From NCBI RefSeq assembly GCF_001037465.1, contig NZ_LFCV01000008.1, positions 1 to 39,515 of the forward strand: a DNA stretch of 39,515 nt. Direction: 5' to 3'. Each line of letters begins with the position of its first letter. Within the stretch, counting starts at the first letter, position 1. Source of the DNA: Xenorhabdus khoisanae (GTDB taxonomy: Bacteria; Pseudomonadota; Gammaproteobacteria; Enterobacterales; Enterobacteriaceae). Position numbers and translations under genes: made by a program. Positions 18,559-28,633 of this stretch are shown here, in pieces. The notes below the pieces were generated by a model. That model ran no database searches. It saw only the letters and a list, made by a program, of their open reading frames with translations, and was not told the DNA's origin.

Positions 18559-20118
18559 TTGATCCCGGACGTATCAAAAGCATTGTCATGGCTAGAGGCA
18601 AATCCTACTGTGTTAGATGGCATTTGTCGCGGCATTGAACGTGAAACATTGCGTGTTACTCCAGAAGGTCATTTAGCTAAGACGAGGCATCCAGAATCAC
18701 TTGGTGCTTCTTTAACGCATAAATGGATTACAACTGATTTTGCTGAATCTCTATTGGAGTTTATTACCCCTGTTGATAACAGCATAGATAGAACCATTGA
18801 TTTCCTTAACGATTTACATCGTTATACCGCGAGAAATCTGGGCGATGAAAAAATGTGGCCTTTGAGCATGCCATGTTTCATTGACGATGAAGAAAACATC
18901 ACTCTGGCACAATATGGTACGTCTAATGTGGGGCGTTTTAAGACGTTGTATCGTGAGGGATTAAAGAATCGTTACAGTGCACTGATGCAGACGATTTCGG
19001 GGGTGCATTATAATTTTTCACTTCCATTAAGTTTCTGGCAGGCTCGGTTAGGTATTAAAGACGCAGAAACGGGAAAAGAGCAGATTTCAGAGGGATACCT
19101 TCGTCTGATCCGTAATTATTACCGCTTTGGTTGGGTGATCCCTTATTTATTTGGTGCATCACCGGCAATTTGCCCCTCATTTTTACGTGGTCGGAATACA
19201 GCGTTATCCTTTGAGAAAACTGAAAAAGGGACTTTCTACCTCCCTTATGCAACTTCTCTGAGGATGAGTGACCTAGGGTATACCAACAAATCACAAAGTG
19301 ATCTGAATATCACTTTTAATAATCTTCATACGTATGTAGAAGGTCTTAAAAAAGCAATCCATAAACCATCTGCCGATTTTGCGGCAATTGGAGTCAAAAA
19401 AGGGGATAAGTACCTCCAACTTAATACTAATGTCCTTCAAATTGAAAATGAGCTGTACGCACCAATACGTCCTAAACGGGTAACTCTAGAGGGGGAATCA
19501 CCTTCTGATGCGCTATTGAGAGGCGGTATAGAGTACATTGAAGTACGTTCTTTAGATATTAACCCTTTCTCCCCGATTGGCGTTGATGAAACTCAGATTC
19601 GTTTTCTTGACCTATTCTTGATATGGTGTACTTTGGCTGATGCCCCTGAAATGGGAAGTAAAGAGCTTGAGTGTTGTCGCGGTAACTGGAGTAAAGTGAT
19701 TTTGGAAGGGCGTAAACCAGGATTACATATCGGTATTGGTGGTGGTATTGAACAACAACCCCTGAAATCTGTCGGGCAAGAGCTATTCCGGGACTTAGAG
19801 CGGGTTGCTGAAGTTTTGGATGCTTGTTCAGGAACTCAGTATCAGTCAGTGTGTAAAGAACTGGTTACTATGTTTGAAGATCCATCATTAACGTTTTCAG
19901 CACGCGTATTAGGCAAGATGAAAACTCAGGGGATAGTTGGTTTTGGATTGGAACTGGCAAGAAAATACAGTCAGGAATTGATTGAAGAGCCCTACTCAAT
20001 TTTGAATAATGAAAGTTTTTCTGCTGAACGTGATGCTTCTGTATTGAGGCAACACAATCTTGAGCAACAAGACAGCATGAGTTTTGATGACTATCTAAAA
20101 CTTCATGCTGGGAATTAA
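18559..20118 (+). CDS. gshA: Glutamate-cysteine ligase
   Basis: First step of glutathione synthesis: ATP-dependent joining of glutamate (through its gamma carboxyl) to cysteine. The product has 519 residues against 518 in E. coli. The start is TTG at 18559, decided by a strong GGAGGT six bases upstream and by alignment of [13 protein letters not shown] with the E. coli protein, which, as I recall, also starts at a non-ATG codon. Conserved blocks: [16 protein letters not shown] (about 24-39), [43 protein letters not shown] and the [17 protein letters not shown] active-site strand. Its stop codon overlaps the 3' end of micA on the other strand. yqaA and yqaB, found between the tRNAs and gshA in E. 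coli, are absent. Confidence 0.97.
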   Translation: MIPDVSKALSWLEANPTVLDGICRGIERETLRVTPEGHLAKTRHPESLGASLTHKWITTDFAESLLEFITPVDNSIDRTIDFLNDLHRYTARNLGDEKMWPLSMPCFIDDEENITLAQYGTSNVGRFKTLYREGLKNRYSALMQTISGVHYNFSLPLSFWQARLGIKDAETGKEQISEGYLRLIRNYYRFGWVIPYLFGASPAICPSFLRGRNTALSFEKTEKGTFYLPYATSLRMSDLGYTNKSQSDLNITFNNLHTYVEGLKKAIHKPSADFAAIGVKKGDKYLQLNTNVLQIENELYAPIRPKRVTLEGESPSDALLRGGIEYIEVRSLDINPFSPIGVDETQIRFLDLFLIWCTLADAPEMGSKELECCRGNWSKVILEGRKPGLHIGIGGGIEQQPLKSVGQELFRDLERVAEVLDACSGTQYQSVCKELVTMFEDPSLTFSARVLGKMKTQGIVGFGLELARKYSQELIEEPYSILNNESFSAERDASVLRQHNLEQQDSMSFDDYLKLHAGN

Positions 20119-20194
20119 AAAAGAAAATGGCCACCAAGTGGTGGCCGAATAAAATCTCTTAAAGAATAGGGATGATAACAATTTGCGCGTCTTC
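20117..20194 (-). ncRNA. micA: MicA small RNA
   Basis: Hfq-dependent, sigma-E-controlled antisense RNA that represses ompA and other outer-membrane protein mRNAs. On the minus strand the sequence starts GAAGACGCGCAAATTGTTAT, closely matching the conserved 5' seed of E. coli MicA (GAAAGACGCGCATTTGTTAT, as I recall), and continues with CATCCC. It ends in a strong GGCCACC/GGTGGCC hairpin with a U-rich tail at 20130-20117. Length about 78 nt against about 72-75 in E. coli. Location between gshA and luxS, opposite in strand, is exactly the E. coli one. The terminator tail overlaps the gshA stop codon. Confidence 0.92.
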
Positions 20195-20199
20195 ATATC

Positions 20200-20229
20200 T
20201 TATGACCAGCCGCAAATAAAAAGGTTTCA
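20200..20229 (-). promoter_or_regulatory. Sigma-E-type promoter of micA
   Basis: On the minus strand, TGAAACC (20229-20223) resembles the sigma-E -35 element (GGAACTT). It is 17 bases from TCATAA (20205-20200), which resembles the -10 TCAAA/TCTGA. The predicted RNA start at 20194 is six bases downstream. micA in E. coli is a classic sigma-E target. Confidence 0.6.
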
Positions 20230-20280
20230 TCTATCTGAAAAAATTTTCGTAAAAAATCTGATGCCCTAGGAGGTAGGATT

Positions 20281-20796
20281 ATGCCTTTATTGGATAGTTT
20301 TACAGTTGACCATACGCGTATGGCTGCTCCAGCAGTTAGAGTTGCCAAGATGATGAAAACGCCTCATGGCGATACTATCACCGTATTTGATTTACGTTTT
20401 TGTGTTCCCAATAAAGCAGTGATGCCAGAAAGGGGGATTCATACTCTTGAACATCTGTTTGCGGGTTTTATGCGTAATCATTTGAACGGTAATGGTGTTG
20501 AAATTATCGATCTCTCCCCGATGGGATGCCGTACTGGTTTTTATATGAGCTTGATCGGTGCCCCGACAGAGTTAAGAGTAGCTGAGTCTTGGAAAGCTGC
20601 GATGGCAGATGTACTGAAAGTTCAAAATCAGAGCCAAATCCCAGAATTAAACATTTATCAGTGTGGTACTTATGAAATGCATTCACTGAAAGAAGCTCAA
20701 GATATTGCTCAGAGTATTCTTGATGCTGATGTTCGCGTTAATCTGAACGAAGAGTTAGCATTGCCTGAAGAAAAGCTTGTAGAGCTTCGAGTTTAG
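20281..20796 (+). CDS. luxS: S-ribosylhomocysteine lyase (AI-2 synthase)
   Basis: Splits S-ribosylhomocysteine into homocysteine and DPD, the precursor of autoinducer-2; part of the activated methyl cycle. The 171 residues match the E. coli length. The metal site HTLEH is at residues 54-58 (His54, His58) and the third ligand lies in IYQCGTYE (about 128). The catalytic cysteine is in [11 protein letters not shown] (residue 83). A GGAGGT ribosome site is six bases upstream of the ATG. micA lies divergently just upstream, so its promoter region and the luxS 5' leader overlap. Confidence 0.98.
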   Translation: MPLLDSFTVDHTRMAAPAVRVAKMMKTPHGDTITVFDLRFCVPNKAVMPERGIHTLEHLFAGFMRNHLNGNGVEIIDLSPMGCRTGFYMSLIGAPTELRVAESWKAAMADVLKVQNQSQIPELNIYQCGTYEMHSLKEAQDIAQSILDADVRVNLNEELALPEEKLVELRV

Positions 20797-21291
20797 TCTG
20801 TTTGTTAGGTTGATAAGCGATACAATATCTTGGTTACCATCCTATATTCTGGCTGTGAAACTCTTGTTAAGCAGCCAGATCTACTTTAGATTGACAGTGT
20901 GTTAGCTTATTTTTGCCAGCCTTATGTTGTTATTTTCCCTCTTCAAGAACTCCTATCGAAAGTGTATCTGCGTGATACGCTTGTCTTTTGGGTACAAATA
21001 AGTTTTCTATTGAACGGTAATACTCAAGATATTTTAACATTTGTAATATTTTATAATATTATGACTGTTATGGATTTTATTATGAACAATTTTGATAAAA
21101 ACATTATTTTTGGCATGAATGCAGTGAGGGTAGAATACTTTAAGCATTTTAAATGATCGTGCCTGAATGCAAAGAATAGAAGCAATAATATATATTTTGT
21201 GAATCCACCATATATTATTGCTCTTAAACCACCCTTGAACATACAGTGGGATAGCGTTTGGGTGCCTTTTCCTGAGTGAATAATGGCTAAA
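20797..21291. other. luxS-yfjD gap with hairpins, no gene seen
   Basis: An AT-rich stretch of 495 bases at a point where E. coli synteny breaks (luxS and yfjD are far apart there). It holds three inverted repeats: TCTGGCTG/CAGCCAGA (20848-20855 and 20872-20879), a possible luxS stop with a poor U tract; AGCAATAATATA/TATATTATTGCT (21181-21192 and 21211-21222); and AGTGAATAAT/ATTATTCACT (21275-21284 and 21291-21300), which overlaps the yfjD stop. An 85-codon frame from a GTG at 20899 has no ribosome site and no family features. Confidence 0.55.
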
Positions 21292-22587
21292 TTATTCACT
21301 GGAATTTATGTCTTGTTCTGTTCTTTTGTTCATTGGTGTTACACGCACCTGCTTAATAACATTATCGTGCACGGAAAGAACTTCAAAATTATATTCGTTA
21401 ATTTGTACTTGAACATTCAATTCAGGAAGTTCACCCAATTCCTCCAGAATCATTCCATTCATTGTTCTTGGGCCATCTTCGGGGAGCGCCCAATTGAAGG
21501 CTTTGTTTAGCTCACGAATATTGGCTGTACCATCCACCAGAACGGTGCCATCACTTTGTGGAAGAACTTCTTCGGCCAAAGTCGGGGACATGGATGTGGT
21601 AAAATCGCCGACAATTTCTTCCAAAATATCTTCGACAGTGACGAGACCTTGAATATCTCCATATTCGTCCACGATCAAACCGACTTTCTGCTTGTTGCGT
21701 TGGAAGTTAACGAGCTGGGTATTCAGCGGAGTACTGACGGGGATAAAGTAGATTTTATCTGCTGCTTTAATTAAATTTCTTTTTGTAAACTCTTTTTTCT
21801 CCATCATCAATCGGTAGGCTTCACGTACTCGTAGCATACCAATAGCATCATCAAGGGAATCCCGATAAAGCACAATTCGCCCATGCGGTGAATGTGTTAA
21901 TTGCCTGATGACAGATTTCCAATCATTGTTAATGTCAATGCCAACAATCTCATTACGAGGCACCATAATGTCGCCAACGGTGACTTTCTCAAGATCCAAT
22001 ATTGAGATCAGCATGTCTTGATTGCGGCGCGATAGATTGGTGTTTGATTCATTTACGATTGTTCTCAATTCGTCCTTGCTGACCGCATCATTGCGAATAT
22101 TAGAAACTTTGATGCCCAGGCAACGCATAAACAGTAAGCTGATTTTATTAAATGCCCAAACAAGCGGCAGCATGATTTTTTCCAGTGGGCGCAACAAGAA
22201 ACTACTTGGAAATGCTACCCTTTCTGGGTAAAGAGCCGCAATGGTCTTTGGCATAACTTCGGAGAAAATAAGGATCACGAAAGTGAGTATGCCTGTAGCA
22301 ATGGCAACACCTGCATCACCATAAAGACGCATCCCAACAATAGTGGCGAGAGAAGACGCCAGAATATTGATGAGGTTGTTACCAATAAGAATAAGGCTGA
22401 TGAGCCTATCTGGGTGACGCAGCAGAGATTCTACCCTACGTGCGGAGCTGCTTCCTTGTTTAGCTAAATGACGTAAGCGATAGCGGTTAATTGTCATCAT
22501 ACTGGTTTCTGAGGCCGAGAAATAGGCCGAAACGAAAACCATGACAATAAGAATTATAATCAGTGTGCCTGTTGAAACGTGCTCCAA
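21292..22587 (-). CDS. yfjD: CNNM/CBS-domain membrane protein YfjD (CorB/CorC family)
   Basis: Inner-membrane protein of the hemolysin-C/CorB family, linked in relatives to magnesium or cobalt export or homeostasis; the exact substrate here is not known. The 431 residues show an N-terminal DUF21 domain with about four membrane segments (about 1-190), then paired CBS domains (DIMVPRNEIVGID near 205, VDEYGDIQGLVTVEDILEEIVGDF near 315) and a C-terminal CorC_HlyC domain. The start is TTG at 22587 with AGGAAGGA eight bases upstream, and MEHVSTGTLIIILI aligns with the E. coli protein. It follows ypjD by 54 bp and is probably cotranscribed. Confidence 0.93.
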   Translation of the reverse strand: MEHVSTGTLIIILIVMVFVSAYFSASETSMMTINRYRLRHLAKQGSSSARRVESLLRHPDRLISLILIGNNLINILASSLATIVGMRLYGDAGVAIATGILTFVILIFSEVMPKTIAALYPERVAFPSSFLLRPLEKIMLPLVWAFNKISLLFMRCLGIKVSNIRNDAVSKDELRTIVNESNTNLSRRNQDMLISILDLEKVTVGDIMVPRNEIVGIDINNDWKSVIRQLTHSPHGRIVLYRDSLDDAIGMLRVREAYRLMMEKKEFTKRNLIKAADKIYFIPVSTPLNTQLVNFQRNKQKVGLIVDEYGDIQGLVTVEDILEEIVGDFTTSMSPTLAEEVLPQSDGTVLVDGTANIRELNKAFNWALPEDGPRTMNGMILEELGELPELNVQVQINEYNFEVLSVHDNVIKQVRVTPMNKRTEQDINSSE

Positions 22588-22641
22588 AACAGAATTCCTT
22601 CCTAATATGTATACAAACTGGTTATGATGTTCTTTGAACTC

Positions 22642-23433
22642 TTAATAAACCATAATTTCCTGCAATAGCCTGCTACCGAAAAAAGCGAGAGTCAGAATAA
22701 ACGCGCCAATCAGATTGAACCAAATAACGCGTTTGCCACGCCATCCTTCATGATAGTGCCCCCAAAGCAAAATAACGTAGATGAACCATGCAATGATAGA
22801 TAAAACGGATTTGTGAATATTTTCTTTACTGAAAACATCATCCATGTACATGATGCCTGTGCATAGCGTCAATGTTAGTAAAATTACACCAACTTGGGTA
22901 ATGTGAAACATTTTACGCTCAATGACCATCAGTGGAGGTATGCCAGAGGTAAAAGAAAACTTTTTCTTTTTGAGCTGATAATCTAACCATCCAAGCTGTA
23001 ATGCATAAAGAGCAGCAATGAGTAAAGTGGCATAGCCAAGTAATGCCAGCCCAATATGAATGAATAATTCGACACTGCCTTCAAGGTGCGTAATGAATTC
23101 TCCTGGCATCATGCTGGCTAATATCAAATTTATCATGGAGAAGCTGTAAACAATCGGTAATAAAAACCATGCACGGCCACGGAAAGCGACGATCGTCATG
23201 ATGATGCACATAAGCAAACTAACGATTGAGCCTAAATTCAATAAAGTAAGGTTTTGGCCACTGCTGACATGAAATACTTGATATTTTAATGCAATCGCGT
23301 GATTAACTAATGCCACAATTGCGAAAAAAAGAGCCAGTTTTTGATAACTGTTTTGTTGGCGCAGTAAACCTGGTACGACGAGTGTCAGGCTCATGAGATA
23401 AGCAAGTAAAGCAATAATTGAAAATACCAGCAT
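22642..23433 (-). CDS. ypjD: Inner-membrane protein YpjD (CcsA-like fold)
   Basis: Polytopic membrane protein with about eight hydrophobic helices and 263 residues, as in E. coli YpjD. It belongs to the cytochrome c assembly (CcsA/CcmC) family by the pattern of paired histidines and Trp-rich helices, for example the C-terminal ILLWGHYHEGWRGKRVIWFN (about 222-241). A true heme-handling role is not established. It is divergent from ffh and upstream of yfjD, the arrangement found in E. coli. Start ATG at 23433 needs no correction. Confidence 0.9.
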   Translation of the reverse strand: MLVFSIIALLAYLMSLTLVVPGLLRQQNSYQKLALFFAIVALVNHAIALKYQVFHVSSGQNLTLLNLGSIVSLLMCIIMTIVAFRGRAWFLLPIVYSFSMINLILASMMPGEFITHLEGSVELFIHIGLALLGYATLLIAALYALQLGWLDYQLKKKKFSFTSGIPPLMVIERKMFHITQVGVILLTLTLCTGIMYMDDVFSKENIHKSVLSIIAWFIYVILLWGHYHEGWRGKRVIWFNLIGAFILTLAFFGSRLLQEIMVY

Positions 23434-23683
23434 AACGTTTATCGTTTTCGCAATAGTGTTTACCCTTCATCGCTTCAAACTATTCAAGTTATTCAAATTA
23501 TAGTTTGAAATCTATTGGGTATGGATTGAACTTAAAATTTAAGTATACCGCTAGCAGGAAGAGCCTCCAACCATTGTTAATCATAGTTGGGAATCTCTTT
23601 GCAGAGATCACATGATCATCGTGTTATAATTCATAAAATTTGCCTTACAGGTAGACCCACTTGTAGATATCTGAGCTGAGACA

Positions 23684-25045
23684 ATGTTTGATAATTTAAC
23701 TGACAGACTATCGCGCACACTGCGCAATATCAGCGGCCGCGGGCGGCTGACTGAAGATAATATTAAAGATACACTGCGCGAAGTTCGTATGGCTTTGCTT
23801 GAGGCGGATGTTGCATTGCCTGTAGTGCGTGATTTTATTTCACGCGTCAGAGAGAGCGCAGTGGGGCATGAGGTTAACAAAAGTCTGACCCCGGGGCAGG
23901 AATTCGTCAAAATCGTTCAGAATGAACTCGTTAAGGCGATGGGAGAGGTTAACAGTGAATTGAACCTTTCTGCACAGCCTCCTGCGGTTGTTCTGATGGC
24001 GGGTTTACAAGGTGCCGGTAAAACAACCAGCGTTGCCAAATTAGGTAAGCTGCTCAAAGAAAAAAATAAGAAAAAAGTACTGGTCGTTTCTGCAGACGTT
24101 TACCGTCCTGCGGCTATTAAACAGCTTGAAACTCTGTCTGAAACAGTCGGAGTTGACTTTTTCCCTTCAGATCCGCAAGAAAAGCCGATTGATATCGTCA
24201 ACAAGGCTATCCAACACGCTAAGCTGAAATTTTATGATGTGCTGTTAGTCGACACCGCAGGTCGTTTGCATGTTGATGAAGCGATGATGGATGAAATTAA
24301 AGCGGTTCATGCAGCAATCAAACCAGTCGAAACTCTGTTTGTTGTTGATGCAATGACGGGGCAAGATGCGGCAAATACTGCGAAAGCATTTAATGAAGCT
24401 CTGCCATTGACAGGTGTTGTCCTGACAAAAGTTGATGGTGATGCCCGTGGCGGGGCAGCGCTTTCTATCCGTCATATTACGGGTAAGCCAATCAAATTCC
24501 TTGGGGTTGGTGAAAAGACAGATGCGTTGGAACCTTTCTATCCGGATCGGATTGCATCCCGTATTCTGGGCATGGGAGACATGCTTTCACTGATCGAAGA
24601 AATTGAAAGCAAGGTTGATCGTACTCAAGCAGAAAAACTGGCATCGAAACTGAAAAAAGGTGATGGTTTTGATTTAAGTGATTTTCTCGATCAGCTAAAA
24701 CAAATGCGTAATATGGGCGGAATGACCAGCATGTTAAGCAAAATGCCGGGAATGTCACAAGTCCCTGATGCGGTCAAATCTCAAATGGATGATAAAGTTC
24801 TGGTTAAAATGGAAGCTATCATTAATTCCATGACCCGAAAAGAGCGCGAAAAACCAGAAATCATTAAAGGTTCCCGTAAGCGTCGTATTGCGATGGGCTC
24901 GGGTACCCAAGTGCAGGACGTTAACCGTTTACTGAAACAGTTTGATGAAATGCAGAGAATGATGAAAAAGATGAAGAAAGGTGGATTGGCAAAAATGATG
25001 CGAGGCATGAAAGGCATGCTGCCACCTGGATTTATGGGGCGATAA
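23684..25045 (+). CDS. ffh: Signal recognition particle protein Ffh
   Basis: GTPase subunit of the SRP. With 4.5S RNA it binds signal sequences of nascent inner-membrane proteins and docks on FtsY. The 453 residues match E. coli Ffh. The N domain occupies about 1-85. The G domain has G1 [10 protein letters not shown] (about 106-115), [10 protein letters not shown] (G3), [10 protein letters not shown] (G4) and [12 protein letters not shown]. The M domain (about 296-453) is methionine-rich, with [17 protein letters not shown] as the finger loop and [11 protein letters not shown] as the RNA-binding helix-turn-helix. It is the first gene before the rpsP operon. Confidence 0.98.
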   Translation: MFDNLTDRLSRTLRNISGRGRLTEDNIKDTLREVRMALLEADVALPVVRDFISRVRESAVGHEVNKSLTPGQEFVKIVQNELVKAMGEVNSELNLSAQPPAVVLMAGLQGAGKTTSVAKLGKLLKEKNKKKVLVVSADVYRPAAIKQLETLSETVGVDFFPSDPQEKPIDIVNKAIQHAKLKFYDVLLVDTAGRLHVDEAMMDEIKAVHAAIKPVETLFVVDAMTGQDAANTAKAFNEALPLTGVVLTKVDGDARGGAALSIRHITGKPIKFLGVGEKTDALEPFYPDRIASRILGMGDMLSLIEEIESKVDRTQAEKLASKLKKGDGFDLSDFLDQLKQMRNMGGMTSMLSKMPGMSQVPDAVKSQMDDKVLVKMEAIINSMTRKEREKPEIIKGSRKRRIAMGSGTQVQDVNRLLKQFDEMQRMMKKMKKGGLAKMMRGMKGMLPPGFMGR

Positions 25046-25131
25046 TCAACAAAGTCGCGAAAGAAAATGTACTTTGGATTGCTTTTTGCGCCAAAGTGAG
25101 TAAAATTTTCGGGCTTTTAAATGGACAGCCG

Positions 25132-25163
25132 GACTCCATTCCTCGATGGAGTCTGGTTGTTTT
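25132..25163 (+). terminator. Hairpin in the rpsP leader
   Basis: GACTCCAT (25132-25139) and ATGGAGTC (25146-25153) form a perfect 8-bp stem, extendable by flanking C-G pairs, with a TTGTTTT tail. It lies between ffh and rpsP and could be the ffh terminator or an attenuator that sets rpsP-rimM-trmD-rplS expression. Confidence 0.6.
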
Positions 25164-25182
25164 GCTAACTAATGAGGATGTT

Positions 25183-25431
25183 ATGGTAACAATTCGTTTA
25201 GCTCGTGGCGGCGCAAAAAAGCGTCCGTTCTATCAAGTAGTCGTGACCGATAGCCGCAATGCGCGTGATGGTCGTTTTATTGAGCGTGTAGGTTTCTTTA
25301 ACCCAATCGCTTCAGGAAATGCAGAAGCTCTGCGTTTAGATCTGGACCGTATCGAACACTGGGTTGGTCTGGGTGCATCTGTGTCTGATCGTGTTGCTGC
25401 ACTGATCAAAGACGCTAAGAAAACAGCTTAA
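25183..25431 (+). CDS. rpsP: 30S ribosomal protein S16
   Basis: Early-assembly small-subunit protein that binds 16S helices in the 5' and central domains. The ATG at 25183 gives 82 residues, [20 protein letters not shown] onward, the E. coli length, and has GAGG at the right distance. An upstream in-frame start at 25096 would add residues unlike any S16. It is the first gene of the classic rpsP-rimM-trmD-rplS operon, with rimM 18 bp downstream. Confidence 0.98.
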   Translation: MVTIRLARGGAKKRPFYQVVVTDSRNARDGRFIERVGFFNPIASGNAEALRLDLDRIEHWVGLGASVSDRVAALIKDAKKTA

Positions 25432-25449
25432 TCTGTCGCGGTGGTAACA

Positions 25450-25998
25450 ATGAGCAAGCAATCTGGCCTGAAGCACCCTGCTGAGCCAATCGTATTGGGG
25501 AAATTAGGGTCAGCGTATGGCATTCGTGGTTGGCTCAGAGTTTTTTCTTCCACCGAACATGCCGAAGACATTTTTGAATATCAACCGTGGTTTATTCAAC
25601 GCTCAGGTCAGTGGCAACACGTTGAGCTGGAAGCGTGGAAATACCACAATCAGGATATTATCGTCAAAATCAAAGATATTGATGATCGGGATGCAGCGAA
25701 TTTACTGACTAACTATGAAATTGTAGTGGATTCCCAACAGTTACCAGAACTGGAAAACGGTGATTATTACTGGAAAGACCTCATGGGTTGCCAAGTCATA
25801 AACACTGCGGGTTACAGCCTTGGAACCATTCATGACATGATGGAAACAGGTTCTAACGATGTGATGGTAATAAAAGCAAACCTGAAAGATGCATTCGGTA
25901 TCAAGGAGCGGTTAGTTCCGTTTCTTGATGGGCAGGTTATCAAGAAAGTCGATCTCGCTACCAAAACGATTGAGGTAGATTGGGATCCTGGTTTTTAA
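25450..25998 (+). CDS. rimM: Ribosome maturation factor RimM
   Basis: Assists assembly of the 30S head by binding ribosomal protein S19. The ATG at 25450 gives 182 residues, as in E. coli; the preceding in-frame GTG at 25441 would add three. The N-terminal RimM domain ([21 protein letters not shown], about 15-35) is followed by a PRC-barrel domain ending in [30 protein letters not shown] just upstream acts as ribosome site. It is flanked by rpsP and trmD, with only 37 bp to the next start. Confidence 0.97.
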   Translation: MSKQSGLKHPAEPIVLGKLGSAYGIRGWLRVFSSTEHAEDIFEYQPWFIQRSGQWQHVELEAWKYHNQDIIVKIKDIDDRDAANLLTNYEIVVDSQQLPELENGDYYWKDLMGCQVINTAGYSLGTIHDMMETGSNDVMVIKANLKDAFGIKERLVPFLDGQVIKKVDLATKTIEVDWDPGF

Positions 25999-26035
25999 TC
26001 TCCGGTAAAAACGGTTTAAATGAGTGGGACGCAGT

Positions 26036-26788
26036 ATGTGGATTGGGGTTATTAGCCTGTTTCCTGAAATGTTCCGCGCAATAACCGATTACGGGGTAAC
26101 TGGTCGGGCAGTAAAAAATGGCCTGCTCAGTATCGAATGTTGGAGTCCACGGGATTTTACCTACGACCGACATCGTACTGTTGATGATCGTCCTTATGGC
26201 GGTGGTCCAGGCATGCTGATGATGGTGCAACCCTTACGGGAAGCCATCCATGCAGCCAAAGCTTCGGCGGGTGTTGGTGCTAAGGTGATTTATCTTTCAC
26301 CTCAGGGGCGCAGACTCGACCAACAGGGAGTTTGTGAACTGGCAGCGAATGAGAAATTAATTCTGGTTTGCGGTCGTTATGAAGGTATTGATGAGCGTGT
26401 CATTCAAACCGAAATTGACGAAGAATGGTCTATCGGTGATTACGTTCTGAGCGGGGGAGAACTTCCAGCAATGACAATGATTGACTCAATATCTCGGTTT
26501 ATTCCGGGGGTTTTGGGGCGTCAGGCATCAGCAGAAGAAGATTCATTCGCTGATGGATTGTTGGATTGTCCGCATTATACTCGCCCTGAAGTGTTAGACG
26601 GTATGGAAGTTCCCCCAGTTCTTCTGTCAGGAAATCATGCCGAAATTAATCGCTGGCGAATGAAACAATCGCTTGGCCGAACTTGGTTACGAAGGCCCGA
26701 ACTTCTAGAAAGCCTAGCTCTGACTGACGAGCAAAGGATGTTGCTGGCTGAATTCCAGCGGGAATATCAAGATCAGGCAACGAATTAA
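26036..26788 (+). CDS. trmD: tRNA (guanine37-N1)-methyltransferase
   Basis: Methylates G37 next to the anticodon of tRNAs reading CUN, CCN and CGG, preventing +1 frameshifts; essential. The ATG at 26036 gives 250 residues beginning [13 protein letters not shown], matching E. coli (255 aa, with a longer tail). The SPOUT trefoil knot is visible in [13 protein letters not shown] (about 85-97), [39 protein letters not shown] (about 108-146) and the disordered-linker [21 protein letters not shown] four codons upstream (26024) is possible but not conserved. The ribosome site is weak, in keeping with the low TrmD output of this operon. Confidence 0.96.
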   Translation: MWIGVISLFPEMFRAITDYGVTGRAVKNGLLSIECWSPRDFTYDRHRTVDDRPYGGGPGMLMMVQPLREAIHAAKASAGVGAKVIYLSPQGRRLDQQGVCELAANEKLILVCGRYEGIDERVIQTEIDEEWSIGDYVLSGGELPAMTMIDSISRFIPGVLGRQASAEEDSFADGLLDCPHYTRPEVLDGMEVPPVLLSGNHAEINRWRMKQSLGRTWLRRPELLESLALTDEQRMLLAEFQREYQDQATN

Positions 26789-26837
26789 TCCAGACATATC
26801 CTGTAAAGGAATGTCTTTGATATATCAGTTTACCTAG

Positions 26838-27206
<369 letters not shown>

Positions 27207-27237
27207 TACGCTTTTGCTACATCCGAAAGTTATCGTT

Positions 27238-27266
27238 AAAGGCCAGCAATTTGCTGGCCTTTTTTT
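27238..27266. terminator. Bidirectional terminator between rplS and dcuB
   Basis: AAAGGCCAGC (27238-27247) pairs with GCTGGCCTTT (27253-27262), and the plus strand continues in T's. On the minus strand the short A/T flank makes it usable for the convergent dcuB gene as well. Confidence 0.92.
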
Positions 27267-27289
27267 AAGTTCTTAATGGGCTTTAAACA

Positions 27290-28633
27290 TTACATAAAAG
27301 CACTGACCAAAAGATATCCAACTGTGCAGGCACTGCTGACACCAATCAATCCGGGCAGAATAAAGCTGTGATTGATGATGAATTTCCCGATTTTTGTTGT
27401 ACCTGAACGATCGAAACCAATGCAAGCCAGATCGCTTGGGTAAGTAGGTAAAACGAAATAGCCGTAGGCAGCAGGAAAGAAAGCAATCAGAAGTTTGGGA
27501 TCAACACCAAGTTGTAATCCCATTGGTGCAATCGCTGTTAATGCTGCGGCCTGGCTGTTAACTAACTTTGATACCAAGAACAGCACCAGAGCATAAGTCC
27601 ATGGTTGTGCTTGAACAACATCTTCTAAAACGAGCTTTAATTCACCCAGATGTGAGTGAAAGAAAGTATCACTCATCCATGCCACGCCAAAGACAGAAAA
27701 AATGGCAACCATACCCGCTTTGAACACCGCACTGTTGGCGATTTCGTTAGCTTTGACTTTGCACACCATCAGCATGATGGCTCCTGCAATTAACATCATC
27801 ATCTGGATCACCAGATTCATGGAGAGGGGTTTTAACGTTCCATTTGTTTCAAAGACAGGGCGCAGGTCTGTAAATGCACCAAATAAAACCACGACTGCAA
27901 TAGCAGCAAAGAAAATCCAGGTTGCCCAATAAGACTGTTTAGGAAATGCTTGGTCTAATAATGTTTCTGAACAGCCATAAATAAACTCACACTGTTTTGG
28001 ATCTTTAATTTTTTCCTGAAACTCCTCGTCCTTATCCAGATCTTTCCCTCGGCGCAAACTCCATAATGCAGCAAGTATTACTCCTGTCAGTGATGCAGGT
28101 ATTGAAACCACCAAAATTTCTAAAATTCCGTAAGCTTGGCCAATACCATGACTGGCAGCAATAATTGATACTAAAGAGACGACAGCGACAGAAACTGGAG
28201 AAGCTGTGATTGCCATTTGGGAAGCAACAGAAGCAACCGCCATTGGACGTTCAGGACGGATGCCTTTTTTCAGGGCAATATCACCAATGATTGGAAACAT
28301 GGTATACACCACGTGCCCTGTACCACAAAGAAAAGTCAGAGTCCAAGTTGTCAATGGTGCCAAAAGGGTAATGTGCTGTGGATGGCGGCGCAGAAGACGT
28401 TCTGCAAATTGCATCATGACATTGAGTCCACCTGCTGTTTGTAAAACAGAAGCACAACCAATTACGGCAAGAATAGTGAGCATCACATCAACAGGAGGCT
28501 TACCGGGTTCCAAGCCGAAAACAAATGTCAGTATAAAAAGCCCAATACCACTGATCAGTCCCAATCCCATTCCCGCATAACGCGTACCGATTAATAAGCA
28601 TATGATTATTATGGTAAATTGCAGCGTTATCAT
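27290..28633 (-). CDS. dcuB: Anaerobic C4-dicarboxylate transporter, DcuB type
   Basis: Inner-membrane carrier that exchanges fumarate, malate or aspartate for succinate, typically for fumarate respiration. The 447 residues compare with 446 in E. coli DcuB. Diagnostic blocks are LEPGKPPVDVMLTILAVIGC (about 41-60), LCGTGHVVYTMFPIIGDIA, ASPVSVAVVSLVSII, RRGKDLDKDEEFQ, KLVNSQAAALTAIAP and YFVLPTYPSDLACIGFDRSGTTKIGKFIINHSFILPG. It matches DcuB better than DcuA by memory, but the split is not certain from sequence alone. The gene sits between rplS and aroF, where E. coli carries yfiLRNB. A FNR or DcuR site would be expected upstream; I did not find a convincing one. Confidence 0.88.
   Translation of the reverse strand: MITLQFTIIIICLLIGTRYAGMGLGLISGIGLFILTFVFGLEPGKPPVDVMLTILAVIGCASVLQTAGGLNVMMQFAERLLRRHPQHITLLAPLTTWTLTFLCGTGHVVYTMFPIIGDIALKKGIRPERPMAVASVASQMAITASPVSVAVVSLVSIIAASHGIGQAYGILEILVVSIPASLTGVILAALWSLRRGKDLDKDEEFQEKIKDPKQCEFIYGCSETLLDQAFPKQSYWATWIFFAAIAVVVLFGAFTDLRPVFETNGTLKPLSMNLVIQMMMLIAGAIMLMVCKVKANEIANSAVFKAGMVAIFSVFGVAWMSDTFFHSHLGELKLVLEDVVQAQPWTYALVLFLVSKLVNSQAAALTAIAPMGLQLGVDPKLLIAFFPAAYGYFVLPTYPSDLACIGFDRSGTTKIGKFIINHSFILPGLIGVSSACTVGYLLVSAFM

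Noticed and set aside
20899-21156. 85-codon frame from a GTG after luxS
   Set aside because: It has no Shine-Dalgarno, an AT-driven hydrophobic composition and no recognisable domain; it lies in a noncoding synteny joint.
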